DNA of 64,000 nucleotides from the NCBI RefSeq assembly GCF_026210795.1, contig NC_089441.1, positions 4,836,001 through 4,900,000 on the forward strand, in the 5' to 3' direction. Within the stretch, counting starts at the first letter, position 1. Each line of letters opens with the position of its first letter. This DNA is from Rhizophagus irregularis (taxonomy: Eukaryota; Glomeromycota; Glomeromycetes; Glomerales; Glomeraceae). Below are positions 47,463 through 60,770 of the stretch, one piece after another. Under the pieces are notes generated by a model that was not told the origin of the DNA, ran no database searches, and was given only the letters and a program-made list of their open reading frames with translations. A program made the translations under genes and the position numbers.

Positions 47463-47937
47463 TTTAATGGTCACCATTACCTAGTTATAAATAAAAGTAA
47501 TAAAAGTGGTAGAGAAGCAAGCGAAATGTATAATGCTATCAAGGAGAGAGGGACTACGCGGGATCCTAGGCTATTTAATGCGAGTCCCAGCATGATATTA
47601 TTTCTTTGCTCCTACATTTACGGTGAATTTCTACAGCTATCGCTAATATTGTTAACTACAAGGTTCTCTCACTTTCATACATTCAAGAAAAACGAACAGA
47701 AGTTAGCTTTGCAACCGTGAAGAATCTTCACGATCAAAAATCACGTCGGAAGACATCCACCTGAATATTTTTTACCGAAGCTCTTTTCTTGTCAACGGAT
47801 CTACAGTACATGTAATCTCAAGTCAAGATGCCATGATATCATGCGGTAGTTATGAAAAATTTTTTATTAATACATGCGAAAAATAAATACAAAGGATCGG
47901 GAGCCCGTGATACATGACGTCTATGCTAATATACATC
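47463..47937. other. Unassigned DNA
   Basis: Mixed-composition DNA with no recognised product. A 64-codon plus-strand frame near 47526-47720 shows no domain. Confidence 0.35.
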
Positions 47938-48207
47938 CTATTTTTTCAAACGATACCCCTCTATCCTAGCTCTCTTCCTATCAGGTTCTTCCTCCGCACA
48001 CGCTCTATCCTTTAACAAACCCACAATTATGCCCAAAACCTTTCTCACACTCTTACGCAATGACTGGTATTCTTCTGAGTTTGGGTCTAAAGCCTTCTTT
48101 GTAAATTCGATCGAATACGCAATATCACTTGCCTTAGATATTTTTCCGGGGCTATATAAAAGTAAATGCCAGTCCCGACCGCTTAAGAGCGCATGCGAGA
48201 CGAACAA
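47938..48207 (-). pseudogene. Orphan C-terminal coding fragment, possibly of a CRN-like protein
   Basis: About 89 codons with a normal, balanced protein composition and no ATG at the start, ending in a stop at 47938. Visible strings: WHLLLYSPGKISKASDIAYS, FTKKALDPNSEEYQSL, VRKVLGIIVGLLKDR and a basic end PDRKRARIEGYRLKK that could be a nuclear localisation signal. It reads as the last exon or a 3' fragment of a larger gene whose upstream part is not visible. It may be a relative of the Crinkler-type proteins, but this is a guess from style and location, not from a recognised domain. Confidence 0.5.
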
Positions 48208-48845
48208 GAGGAAGAGAAAGCGGGGGCGATGATGATTTCGATTATGTAATGAATAAATCTATTTTAAAATCCAAATAGCTTCTCAAAAAAATTCAACGTT
48301 GATTTGAAGAAATCGATTTAAATTATAATTAGATAAAAAATTTTTATTTTATTAATTATATTAAATTTATCAATTTGATACTATAATAAATACATTAAAA
48401 AGAAATTGTAATGATCGCAATTTTTCTTAAGGAAATAGAGAGAATGTTAACTTATATATTTTCTTTTCTTAAAAAAAATATGAATTTTACTAATTTTTAC
48501 CGGGGAACTCTCCCCTCTTTATTGTGAGATTATAAATGTCGACAAATTTCATTTTTACACTAAATAGTAACGGGAGACAGGATGAATCATTGACAGCTCC
48601 TAAATACCCAAAACCTAACTCTGTGCACAATATGATTATTCCTGGGATCCGGTTTAATTTTAGTTATTTTCCAAAAAAAATTGATAAATAACTACGGCCT
48701 CTTAACATTTGCTTAGCCTCCCAAATCCCAATATAATCTTTTCATGGTGCTATCAATGAATATATGTATTTTTATTATTTTTATTCACGCAAAATGCCGG
48801 GTTAAATGAATTGCAATTTTTTTACCAAAGAAAGAGTGTGACGTG
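48208..48845. other. Intergenic DNA downstream of BTB-TLDc gene 1
   Basis: No gene recognised. It would include the 3' untranslated region of the minus-strand gene ending at 48846. Confidence 0.5.
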
Positions 48846-50400
48846 TTAAGATTTCCCGCATATTAATCTTTTCAAAATGCTTTTTTGATTGCTTTTTTTA
48901 CTAGTATATTCTATATTTTTCATGGTGGTACCAAAATTTTCAACAGTACTCTTGATAAGACTAGTGTTTTCAAGATTATTCTTTGAAACACTAGTTTTCT
49001 CGACAACTTGAATAATTTCATAATCATCCATATAAAGATTTCCTTTTGGTATACCGTCAAATTTAGGAGAAGAAAATGGATTATTAACATTCCAATTACG
49101 ATTATAATCATTATAACCAAATATTGCGAAATGACGACATAATATGGAATATGGATCATCATAACCATAAACTAATTTTGCGGTTTGAATGTTCTTTCTG
49201 TTTGGAATTGTAAATATAAAACTGTTTGCCGAGGATTTATAAGTATCACTTGAATCCCATCCAATAGGACTATAACCTCCAACTACTTGTTCGGAATCCT
49301 TAATTTTTATTACGATTATAGTAGCTCCTTTATTGTTGCATTTTTTACGGACTTCAGCGATTGTATTACCATCTCTGCTACCTCTATAAAGAAGATTAAA
49401 TTTATAATTAATGGTACCGTTATTATTTTCAACATTCCAACTATTTTTTTTATCAATCCAATCTGCAAAAACTTCTACATGTTTTCGATTAATTATAACA
49501 GAATCAACAATACGCCTTGGTAAAGTTTTACATTCTGGTTCATGTCCAGGAATCATATAAAATCTTAAAAGATCTGCTCTTAATTCTTCTGGTAAATATT
49601 CTTTAACTTTCATTATATAATCTTCAGAAGATATATCATAAAATCTTATAAATTTGAAGAAATTTTTGATCTCTCGATCTTCTTGTGCTGATCCCCATTT
49701 TATTAAATTATCCCAAATTTCAATTTCATCTAAATTCAAGTCATTGCGTTTCAAAATAATTTCCAATAAAGAGGCAGATAATTGAGTAAATTTATCAGAT
49801 TTGAAGAGAATCTCTGGTTCAGAACAAATTTTTTCTATACAAAATTCTTTTATCTTTATAAAAGTATTGTTATCATTAACGATTTGAAGAATTCCGACAG
49901 GATCATTTTGTAAAAGGAGATGATGATGATTAATGATAAATTCCTTGATAAATTCAGCTAATTCTTCTAACTTTAGATCTTTAGAAGCAAACATAATATT
50001 TAAAAGCTCGGTTCCAGTTTTGTTAGTGATATTAATTTCACCAATATAAAGGTACCTATTTGAGAAGGAAATTTTTTTTTTTAGTATATTTATATGAGAA
50101 AAGATTTTTTTCTTTAAAATATCTAGTAGTTACTTACTCAAGTATGACCTCAAATGCTTGAGGTGTAATATTTGGTTTCTTAATTATATATTTTCCGCCT
50201 TCTTTCTTGATGTTTTTTTCGGAAAGTATTTTGTTAAAATAATCTGATCTATAGCGTAAGATAGCAGTATGAGCAAGAAATTTTTTAGAATTAGAATATT
50301 CTCCGATGTGAATAATAACATTATGATCTGTTCCATTTTTAAGAAGTTTTCCAAGAGATTGGATAATTTTGATTTTTTCTTCTGTTAAATTATATTGCAT
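48846..50400 (-). CDS. BTB-BACK-TLDc protein, two exons
   Basis: Exon 1 50400-50138, intron 50137-50056 (GTAAGTAACT...AATAG), exon 2 50055-48846: 1473 nt, 490 residues. The BTB domain is at about residues 20-110 (DHNVIIHIGE, KKFLAHTAILRYRSDYF), crossing the splice site as VILEYLYIGEINI. BACK follows at about 115-220 (LEIILKRNDLNLDEIEIWDNLIKW). The TLDc domain is at about 271-455 (DSVIINRKHVEVFADWI, FNLLYRGSRDGNT, VVGGYSPIGWDS, HFAIFGYNDYN). A short S/K-rich tail ends the protein. BTB-BACK proteins commonly serve as cullin-3 adaptors; TLDc is best known from oxidation-resistance and V-ATPase-binding proteins. The substrate here is unknown. The family is very large in Rhizophagus. Confidence 0.93.
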
Positions 50401-52600
50401 GGTTAAATTTTAAAACTTAAAAATGGATTTTTTTTTTTGAAAAAAATAATTCATCTAAAAATTCATGTTAAATATTTATTTAATGAATGAAACTTTTCTA
50501 GCCTTGTTACACTAATCAAAAAATTTGAATGTTTACTTTCATATATATTTAAAAAAGGTAATCTCAAATAAAAATTTGCCTATTTAGGAAACTCGTTGAT
50601 CTTTCAAATCATTCAAAAATCATTAACTAAATGTGGTAACACTTAAACGAAATGTTTATTGTGATAATCATGTGAAAATGATTATCATGATTTTAATTTG
50701 TTCGTCTCGCATCATCAATTCATCACTTCGTTTTCTCTTTGTAAGTTTTGTTACCATATTTGAAAGAATCAATAAAGCTTTGCATAAATCATTTTTTTTG
50801 ATGTTTGATTTTTTATGTTTGTATATTGTTATTATATCTTTCACATTTCTCGTATCTTGTAATTCGTTCGTGACTTCTTAGTAATAACTTTACTGCATAG
50901 AATATTTTATTTGTCCAGTGTGACTGTATCTAGTATGGTAATTTGCACTTAAATATGTACACAAGATAAGTTTATTATTTATTCTTTTTTAGATAATCAA
51001 AGAATAGGGACCAATGGTAAACTCGGTCGATTATAATGTTATAAAGCCACCATTGAATAAAAAAGATGCAAACACAACAGCTTTTAGTAAATAATTCTTT
51101 GTGTGCAATTGATGGTATTAATCAAGAATTGAATTTTTAATAAGTGGCTAAGTTCATTCTAGTAGCTTATCAGTGTGATAGTGATATTAGTTAGCAATGT
51201 TAAGTATTCCTCCAATTCTTAATGGAAAAAGATTATTGAACTATTTCCTTTTTTTGATCATCCTTGGTTTCTAGCAATCTAACTTTCCTAGAATTGTATC
51301 TGGGAGACGATCAAAAGTCGTATATATCATTAAATTCATCTAAGGTATTCCAATGTATGACTGTGCTGTCACATCAGAGTATAAAAGTCCATATGAGAAT
51401 ACAGGAGCTCCGACTTAAATCATCAAAATCACGGCATGACTTCTACTTGGTGATCCATTTAGTAGACTTGATCCTTATAGAAGCATTTTATGAGCTAATA
51501 CAATTATATTATTCTAAAGTCTTGGTAATACTTTTAAAATGCTGCATAAAATCTTAATTCATAATAAAATAATATACATTAGTATTATCATGAGGACAAA
51601 GTCCCCGATAATAAACGTTACGAATCTTAGTTTATTTTATTTTTTTTTTATCATATTTCTAGTTAATAAACATAAAATTAAACAGTAGTATTAAGCGAAT
51701 TTTTCTTGATGTAATTTATAAATCTGACTTTGAACTTTAAATTTAAGCAGTATTAAGGAAAAATTTCGTTGACAATTTTATATAATTTATTTAATCGGAC
51801 TTAATTTAAGCAGTATTAAGGAAATTTCTCGCGAATTTTTCTTGACGATTTTGATTTAATCGGACTTTGAATTTTAAAAAGTTCTTGTATATTTTATATC
51901 ATGTGATTTAATCACTTAGATTATAATTGGATAAATATCACATGTTTGCTGATCATTTGTGTTTCGTCTTCAAAAAAAAAAAAATCCCTATTTCACTGCA
52001 ATTATTTATTTATTTTCATTTTTTTTAAGAAAATTTTATTAAACTGATCTCAAATAAAAAGCTAAGTTGCTTAATAGATATAGAAAGAAAAATTTTCGCA
52101 AAAAGAAAACCGTTTAACGTTCGTGAAATTATAATATTTTTATATTTAATATACTGTAATAAACTGTATTACTCTTTATTGCTAATTTTTAATTTTTATC
52201 TTGGCTTCTTGAACTTTTCTAAAATAGATATATTTATAGAATTAAATTAATTAAATACAGTTGTTTTTTTTGGTCTTTACTGTTTATTTCTACTAATTGT
52301 ACCTTCTTTTTATCACTAGACAAAAAGAAGTAAGAAAGGAACAATTATTTGAATATTATATGGTGCCATGACTATTGAGCAATGAGCATGGGCTTAGAAA
52401 AAAATACTATACTCAATTGTATATTACCAAACGAATTAGGTATTAATTCTTTCGTGTGAAACTTTTACAAGTGAAATATATGTAAAAGTAATATTTTTTT
52501 CTTTTTGTGTAAACTGTGAATAACTTTACAATATATGAATAAAATCTTTTTCATATAATGTAAATCTATTTTTAAAAAGAATTTGTTGTTTACATAAATA
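50401..52600. other. Unassigned intergenic DNA
   Basis: No gene recognised. Plus-strand frames near 50633-50881 and 51264-51557 lack domains and supporting splice or codon signals. A short repeat, AATTTAAGCAGTATTAAGGAAA, occurs at about 51741 and 51805. Confidence 0.4.
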
Positions 52601-54354
52601 TTTGTTTCTTCCCTATTTATCGTATCATTATTTTATCCTTAACCAAACCCGACTACCGGCAGATCATAAAAAATTTCTGATTTAAAGATTCAAAACAAAC
52701 TAACGTCGAAAAAAGAAATAAAATACGTTTGTTTTTTTAAAAAAATATCATCTAAATATAAAAGATTGTGGAGGAAAGACACGATACGTCGATACGCCCA
52801 AAAACATCTCCTCAATCGAGTGATCAAAAAAATATCCGAAGTTCGAAGAGTTTCTAATTATTGTCTGAAAGGACTATTTTACCGTAGGGAGTAGGGACAA
52901 AAACGGGCCCCTGAAATATGGCATTACACTTCAACGCGAAGGACTTAAACGGTTTCCTTTTTCCTGGTTTTATTTTTACGTAACAAAGATGAGTTCAGCA
53001 AGATTTTTTTCAATATTTAATCGTTATTCGGAAGTGCCGAATAACTGTTATATTGATTCCAAGCTACCTTTAGGTAGCGTTAGTTATTCGGTTCGAAGTG
53101 CCGAATAAGTGATTTATACACGATTTAATGCCTGATTTGCTCAAGCTTATAATTCTATTGATCCCGTTATTGATTGTGATACTTGAAGAAGATACTTGAG
53201 AACAGTGGCTCTAATCTCCAAAGTACAGTACTAATGGAATACGCGTAAGGGAATACGCGTAATTGTATTAGTTTGTGTTACAAAAAAAAGTATATGTAGG
53301 CCTTCCTTTGAGTTTCAGATTTCATAAAAAATTTACGTTAGAAAAAAAAAAATAAAATCATAACGTTTCCTTTTAACAAGCTACTTTGTCGAATTTTCTC
53401 TGTCATCATGGTAAGTTAAAACTACATACAGTATTCTATGAAAATTGTCTTCTTATAGGGGTGCCGCGGAACATACATATTTGATATCATTTTCTTTATT
53501 ATTTTTTTGTTCATTTTTTTATTTTATTTTTACCTTATATTTTTATTTATTTTATTTTTACATTGTTTTATCTTTTTCATTTTTTTATCATCATACTAGA
53601 TGATCATTTGTGCGACTAATATCTATAAGTACTATTATTTCCGCAAAGAACATAAAAAATACTAATCTCGACTTTATTTATAAATTTTTCGTAAGTGTAT
53701 ACTGTGAATATCGAAATTTGTGTGTTAACTATTCTATGATATTATAAACCTATTCAGTGTATCTTGACAATTCCAAGAAAAAATTCTTGGAGAAAGTTGG
53801 GCCTCGTTTATTAATTTCCTAGTATTATTTTCTGATTTTTCAGACAACAAATTGAACATAGCGCCTGGAAGTTGCTTCTCGAAAAATTAATACCAGCTTA
53901 TGAAAATTCTATGGTAAAATGAATCATCTAATTTTGAGGTGAAGTGCTTAATAAATATTCTTACTAGGTGATTTATATTGTGAAAAGTGTGATTATATTA
54001 GTAAAATTATAATTCAATAAAAGTTTAAATTTAACTAAAATTATATTAATTTGTTATGATATGACATCTATTTCTATTATATTTATACGCCTCATGTTTT
54101 TTTCAATTAAACCATCACACAAATGATACAATGATCACAGGCTAATACAAAATTTTCTTTCGGATAAACTCCCGTGAGAACGTTGTTTTGGAATTGGCAT
54201 TTCAATTGGAGCGGTATGCTCGGCTCTTGAATGTTCCGCGACTTTCGTTTTATCTTGTAATGACAAAACACAAACTACTCGGCACTTTTTCTTAAGTAAT
54301 GAATCAACGAAACCTTAATCCTCTGCAGCTATGACCATGGTTTTTATTTGTTAT
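52601..54354. other. Unassigned DNA with clustered hairpins
   Basis: Contains the three-hairpin cluster at 53023-53108 (listed separately) and otherwise no recognisable gene. Confidence 0.35.
53023..53108. other. Three clustered short hairpins with repeated TTATTCGG stems
   Basis: GTTATTCGG/CCGAATAAC (53023-53045, loop AAGTG), GCTACC/GGTAGC (53063-53078) and TTATTCGG/CCGAATAA (53084-53108, loop ending GAAGTG). The first and third share stem and loop, so this may be a nested duplication of one hairpin. Confidence 0.7.
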
Positions 54355-54680
54355 CTATTGTCGTGATGCCTAGACACATTGATTGGTCCCAGAGCTATAT
54401 CATGGTCTGGTCTCAGAACTATATTATGGTCTTGGTATTGACACTACTATTTGTTACATATTGTTGTGATGGTGGTAATGGCCTATAAATCGCCTATTGT
54501 CGTGATGGCGGTGATGGCCTATTGTCGTGATGCCTAGACACACTGATTGGTCCCAGAACTATATCATGGTCTTGGTATTGACACTACTATTTGTTACCTA
54601 TTGTTATGATGCTTAGACGCATGATTGGTCCCAGAGCTATATCATGGTCTTGGTATTGACGCTACTATTTGTTAAATCAA
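54355..54680. repeat. Irregular tandem repeat around TTGGTCCCAGAGCTATATCATGG
   Basis: GATTGGTCCCAGARCTATAT, CATGGTCTTGGTATTGAC and ACTATTTGTTACCTATTGT recur three to four times, with GTCGTGATGGCGGTGATGG-type shorter repeats between. No open frame. Confidence 0.7.
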
Positions 54681-56394
54681 TGGTCTTAATCTTTTCATTT
54701 TCTTTTTTTATAGTTTTTCCCATATTGTTCTTGAAATTACTTCAAGAATGGTTCTAATACAAACGCACTTGATTTCAGCATATGACGAATTGAAAGTTGG
54801 AAAAATCGTGTTTTCTGAAAAAAAAGAGAATGCATACTGTAAGTTCATGATCAATGATTAACTAATAACTCACAAGTCAATATTTAACAGTCGGATTACT
54901 AATGTTTTGATACAACTTTTTTTTAGGACTGCACGTACAATTATAAATGATTTTTAGACAAGGAAATCGAATATAGAGCCTGGAAGTCGTTATTGGGTTC
55001 TTGGAAAGATACCACTGTCCAAATTGGTTGGTCCCTTGAGCTAGATCGCCCTGTTGCTTGTTAGTTTGATGACGTCCAAGCATATTTTTCTGATGAATGA
55101 ACAAGAATTCTGTTCGAGGAGGTTATAAGGATCGTGATATTAATGATGAATTATTAACATGATTGTTATAATGGTCGGTAATACCTGTAAAATTACTTAA
55201 ATCTTTTCTTTACTACTGTTTGCCTCCATCATGATAATATGTAATTGCATGAAGAGCTGAAATATTTAACGTCCATACAAATATTTTTGAATGAAGTTTA
55301 TTAACGTCTTCTTCTATTCAGACTAATATCATTATTATTATAAAATTCTATTCCATCATTATTATCATGGCATAGGAGATGTGAAATATTGGGAGTATTT
55401 AAAATTATGAGCAGCATCAAGTCGTTGTTCGGACATTGGATTTCTTCGGGGAGTAGCCCGCCGTAACATTTCATGTTAGTTAGTTTATAATAATTTTATT
55501 GTTGAGTTATCCATGTTATATGTTGAATACGTTAAATAATTTTTTTTATTTATGAAATTTTTATGTTGCGTCATTTATTTCTTTTTTTTTTATGGAAACA
55601 TTTTGTTCTTACGATATCATACAATTGATTAAAAACATTAATTATATGTACTGAAATGACTTCTCAAAATAAAAGAAAAATATTAACATATATAGCAAAA
55701 ATTGAATAAAATTGTAACTATTGGTTTGTCAGCAAATTTATCAAATTTAATATATGCAAGAGCTATATGCGAACTTAGAGCTATACTAAAGGAAAAATGA
55801 AATTATTGGGTAGTTATATTTTTGAGAAAGCTATTAAAAAAAAATGTGTGATAAGTATGATCATTTTAATATATAAAAAGATATAAAGGATCTTGTTCTT
55901 TGTTCTACAAAAGAAAAAATTTTTTTTTTTTCTTTTACAATACTGCTATGGTATTACGAAAATTTGATGCAGTATTAAAAAGCAAATTAGATATAGATTT
56001 TTATTAATGATTAATGTATAGACTAGTGAAAAAATATAATATTTTTGAGTTTGTCTTCAATTTCAAATCGGACGTTAATATTGCGTATATATATTTTCAA
56101 ATTTGGATTTCATTTAAAGCATACGAATTATTAAATTTTGAATGATTAATTTTAGAGCAATTCTTCATTTATTTTTTAATTCACATAAGTTTTGTCGAAA
56201 AACAAAAATATATTTATTCTTTCGTAAAAATAAATTAATATATAATTCCATTTTCACAATGTTAATCTATTTATCTGTTTACAAGTTACTATCTTTGTAA
56301 AAGTAAAATTCGAAGTTATCATATATTTTTTCTTTAAATTTTATATCATATAGTAGAGTATTCTTTTTTATACCACTCTTTTAAATAGGACACG
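54681..56394. other. Unassigned intergenic DNA
   Basis: No gene recognised. ATAGAGCCTGGAAGTCG at about 54972 resembles ATAGCGCCTGGAAGTTG at 53858, hinting at an old duplicated segment. Confidence 0.35.
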
Positions 56395-56890
56395 TTATTT
56401 CACCAAAAATCGTTCTCACCGACTGATTTACTAGAAATCCCGACAATCAGCCGACGCTCACAATCCTGACAAATCATAATCCCGAACTTCAAAATCCCGT
56501 AACCCGATATTCATTACCCTGTCACTTACTATCTTGACACGCTATTTTTTTTTCTTATTAATTTTTTTATAGACGTAATATAATTGTAATAAATATGTAA
56601 TAATTTTTAAAATATATGGCAAAAGTTTAAAAATTTTTAATTTTTTTAATGTTTAATAATTTTAGCAGAAATAAATGTTTTTATCTTTATTATGCATTAT
56701 GATTAAAATATTTTTACTAATATGTAATGATTTTTTTAACACTTTGCAAATATTGTTTTATTGTAAAAAATAATGTATCGGGATAATGAATGTCGAGATA
56801 ATGAATGTTGAGAATAATGTGGACGGAGTAGCGGGATGGGATTTTGATCAACGGACAATCACCATTTCACGATCAATTTTCACCGATTTA
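56395..56890. mobile_element. Possible TIR-like element sharing motifs with 40560-41510
   Basis: The left part has AATCCCGACAATCAGCCGA, CACAATCCTGACAAATCAT and CCCGATATTCATTACCCTGT. The right part carries inverted counterparts (TCGGGATAATGAATGTCGAG, GCGGGATGGGATTTTGATCA). The centre is AT-rich. Boundaries approximate, no duplication found. Confidence 0.45.
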
Positions 56891-56975
56891 CAGACAAAAT
56901 CCCTCATACTTATACATTTTTATATATAGAAATATGTATAAAATACATATATGCCTATAGCCTTATTATTTGTAA

Positions 56976-57070
56976 TTTTTTTTTTTTTTTGCCCTTCCTC
57001 CTCGGAGAAAATAGTACGATGTATCTTACATCACATAGCGCCACTGCGCTACATTAATTTCTGAAGTCAC
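56976..57070 (-). mobile_element. Possible very short tRNA-like SINE remnant
   Basis: On the minus strand TAGCGCAGTGGCGC (an A-box-like string) is followed about 65 bp later by a run of 15 A. No B box or target duplication was found. Weak call. Confidence 0.2.
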
Positions 57071-58725
57071 ACTGACTAATCAAATACGGTCAATTCATAC
57101 GACTACGTACGACCGAAAAATTACGTAATAGTCCTATATACCCTCTAGTTTCTCAAACCGCTAAATTTTGAATTCCCTCCGCCATAATAAAAGTTTAAGT
57201 TTACGAATTTCGCGTCTAACTGTTTCAAACACATAATCTATAGAGTCCTAATCGAATCAAAACTTGCTTAAAATGGGATCTAATTTCTTCAAGAGATGCA
57301 TCAGATGAAGAGCTTTCAGGAGAAGAGCTCCCATATGATCGGTTTGATCAGTTTCAACTGGCCAAATTCTTCGGACAATTTCATAACGTCGAATCATTTC
57401 ATTTTGGAGAGCTTCAATGGAAGCATTGTAAATTGAATGAAAAATAATTATTATTATTATTATTTTTATCAAAACAATCTAACAATTTTGCTATTGATTC
57501 TGTCGTGATAGTATCAATGTGATGTAGAAACGTCTAATAAGATTTAATGGTTGATATCTAGACTTCACCAGTTGCCGCCGCCTGATAAAATCAAAGAGCA
57601 CCGATGTATGAGTAACACGTGTCGCTGTAACGATCAATTAACAAAAGGTCATAAATAGTTTATCAAGAAACCCGCAAGGAATTAACGTCACCCTTTTCAG
57701 GAACCGCCAATCAGATACTAACAATCCCATTTGACATACTTCCTCCAACCTCCAATAAGTATGCGCATGAGAATCCTTACCATGGTCCTGCCATGAAAGA
57801 GAAGATTTAAGCGTCAACCATCAATTATAATTTAATGTCATTAACAGTTAAATTATAAGATTTGGTATCTTGAGATAACGCGCGTGATATAAGTAAGGAA
57901 CAGAACTCTTACCTCGGTTTACTTAGTTTCCACCTTGTCAAATCGTGTAAATCATATGAAGGTAGTTGGTATAGTGCTGGCCAAAATTATCGTTAATTTA
58001 CTGCGCCTAACTGCGCCTTGAGTTCACCAAAACCTTTCCCGTCATCTTCTCGCTACTTTCGAGCGGATAGTATTCTTCAAATATTAAAAAGGTCATGGTA
58101 GAACAAGCATGAAAAAATTGCTATAGAAAAATAGAAGAGGATTATTATGTTGACCGGCAGGGAGAAACAGAATTATGAAGGTATAAGGAATATTGAAAAT
58201 ATTGTAGTTTAGGGATGGGATCATAAAAAATTAGTAAAGAACTGCGAGGAAAAAAGGAGTAGAGGAGCAGAGAAAGAACGAGTCTTTTTATAACATTTTT
58301 AGTTATACTAACTCTTTGCGATACATAATATAACTAACTGTGTTGCAAGTGGTTAAATTTATATAAGGTCCGTATTAAGTAAATAATCTAGCTCGAGTAA
58401 ATTATTTGAGATTCAATGATATTTATTTATTATGAAGTAAAATATACAAAAAAATTATATAAATATACGTATTTCTCTTTTATATTTTCTTCTTTTTTTT
58501 TTCTGATACTAAAGTATATATGACAAATTCATAATATCCGAACTAAAATTTTCAATTGGTATACAATCAAATGAAAAAAAAATCGGTTATAAATTATCTA
58601 TTAATTAATTAACTTATCTGAAATAAAAGGAGGACAAATATCTTTCGACGCGTTCCCTACTGAAGGATAAAACTTATTGTCTCAAACATATTGGTGGGTG
58701 GTATATTTTATATTTGTGTATTCCC
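57071..58725. other. Unassigned DNA, slightly richer in GC
   Basis: A 71-codon minus-strand frame (57257-57472) contains YNASIEALQNEMIRRYEIVR but begins with an isoleucine run and matches nothing I know. The stretch 57560-58070 has higher GC than its surroundings and may hold an unrecognised exon. No feature is called. Confidence 0.35.
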
Positions 58726-58899
58726 TGATTTTCCTCACTCTTCTCTCTTTCCCTTTCCCTTATCCCCTCGCTCGCTTTTTCCCATTCCCATTCCCATTTC
58801 CCATTTCCCCTTCCTTTCCCTTCTCTATTCGTTTTCCTTCCCTTCCTTTTCTTTCCTTTCCCCCTCCCCTTCCCTTCCTTCCCTCCCTCCCTTCCCTCC
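58726..58899. repeat. Polypyrimidine tract (about 170 bp)
   Basis: Almost only C and T on the plus strand (CCCTTCC/TTTCCC units), so purine-rich on the other strand. Long open frames on both strands here are artefacts of composition. A small hairpin AATGTTG/CAACATT follows at about 58905-58927. Confidence 0.85.
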
Positions 58900-58927
58900 T
58901 GATCAATGTTGCTGCATCTCAACATTG

Positions 58928-59768
58928 GTGATCAGGTGACAACAAGCAACGATTTGTTTACTTTTATTTATATAAATATAACTAAATAAATAGATTTTTC
59001 GAATCCTTCTCAACCTGCATAAGCAAACATTCGCACAACTCTAATCGTCCCTCGCGACAATCACATGGTTATAATTATTATAGTGAATATATTTATTCAA
59101 CTCCTTTTAAAGACAACCGCTTTCGACACTCTAATGATCTTGCATGGATTCGTTCCATTAGTTCCAACTTTTTATACAGTGGCACCTAGTTTTCTCACTT
59201 GAACTTTGATATTTCTTTATCTTTTCTTTCTCATTTTGAATTTCCACAACTTTCATATTTCTACCCTAGAGACTTAATTTATGGTGGTCCACTTTCGGTG
59301 AAAGTTCAATATTAATAAATTATTTCAGTAGTGTATCAGATCAGATGTTATGTATTTTTCTTATATTCCTCGATGTAATCTGTTACCAAAAAAAAAATAA
59401 ATTTATTTATTTATTTATTTTTATATAATTTAATATAATGAATATTTTTATTTTTTATTTTTGAATATTTAAAGTAATATATTCAAGGGAAAAATATTAA
59501 CCATTAAATATACTTCCTACTATCCTCCTAAGTAATAAATTAAGCTAACCCTGTTCGTCACCTCCACGTGCACCCCCTTATATCATCTTCACGTACTCTC
59601 CTAAATTAATTAATGATTAATAATTCTCCGGAAAGAAAATTTGATGAAAATCTTGCCATTTTTTAATTGGTTCTAATAATAAATAATAGTTCTAGCTAAT
59701 AATAAATAATGTACTGTTACGTCTGTACGGCATCATAATTAATTGTTGATCAGCAACATACTTTCACA
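58928..59768. other. Unassigned intergenic DNA
   Basis: Nothing recognised apart from a TTTA microsatellite near 59401-59420. Confidence 0.4.
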
Positions 59769-60770
59769 TGCCGATTACTGTAGATTGTGGTCAAGAAGGT
59801 ATGAAAAAGATTATTTGACGTTTCCCCAAACATTTGTAAAAATAATTTTAAGATAATAAAAAATATTCGTTTCTGTAAATGTGCATATGTATACAGTAAT
59901 TTTATTATAAAATAATATTTGGGTTTACCTATTGTGAAAAAAATGGATTCAACGAAGGACCTGAAATATTTAGACTTTTAATGGTAGTAGCTGGATCCTC
60001 GCATTGAATACGAGCTTTTACAAAAAATCCTGTGAAAATTCTTTTATTGAAATTTCGAAGAAATTGACGTATGAAATATTTTAATAGGACTTTTACGCAA
60101 TATCCTATTATCTCAAGTGACATGGAGCAGAGATGAAACGACAATTAAGAACTTTTAGTGGATATATTCCTTTAGATAGATTCTTCGGATGAATAAGGCA
60201 TTTCCTTTAAATAAAATACCAAAAGATTTAATTACTACTCTCCTTAAATTTCACGTAATGACAATTCGACGAACGAGCGACCTCGTAGATTTTATATAGA
60301 GGCAAAGTATGATTCAGTTATTGCTAAATTTCAACATTTTGCAATATTTGAGCAGTTTGTTTGGTAAGAAAAATTATAATAAAGCTTCCCTAAATTAAAT
60401 TTTAATTTACTTACTATTCGTGCTAGTAAAGTTTATAATACAATTTCGTGAGAAAGCAGATAAAAAGGCCAATGTTATAATTGCAAAGATTAAGAATACA
60501 AATCAAATAATTAGAGGAAATAATCATTTTATTGGAATGGATATTGGTTTAAATTTGCGACTGACAGTTTTATATTTTCATTTAAAGATTACCGTGATTA
60601 ATACAGAACGTGCTGTATTTTGTTATGGACAAGTTTTTGGCGCAGGTAGTAATAGTGATAGTTATAATATAGAGCTGCGTTCATGTAGTTATCATGTGGG
60701 CTCTTCCAATAAATTATGAAATTGAAAATCATGAAGTATTTCAAGTTTTTGTAGATATTATTTATAAAAA
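59769..60770 (+). pseudogene. Decayed BTB-BACK-TLDc copy
   Basis: Fragments run in the order of the intact gene next door. MPITVDCGQEG at 59769 corresponds to its MSVDCWQEV start. FTYCEKNGFNEGPEIFRLLM at about 59922-59983 corresponds to its FIYCGKIDLTILEGPDLFRL. A piece at about 60308-60362 corresponds to its YDSVI...HFALFA segment. The open frame 60420-60719 contains REKADKKANVIIAKIKNTNQ and YGQVFGAGSNSDSYN, equal to the TLDc domain. Most of the BTB domain is missing, and stops and frameshifts are frequent. It lies about 280 bp upstream of the intact gene on the same strand, so it is probably a tandem duplicate that died. Confidence 0.8.

Noticed and set aside
50633-51557. Plus-strand frames of 82 and 97 codons
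   Set aside because: No domain, no repeat of the frame elsewhere, hydrophobic AT-driven composition; not enough to call a gene.
58674-58939. Overlapping open frames on both strands
   Set aside because: Produced by the polypyrimidine tract; the translations are only S/F/P or R/G/K/E strings.
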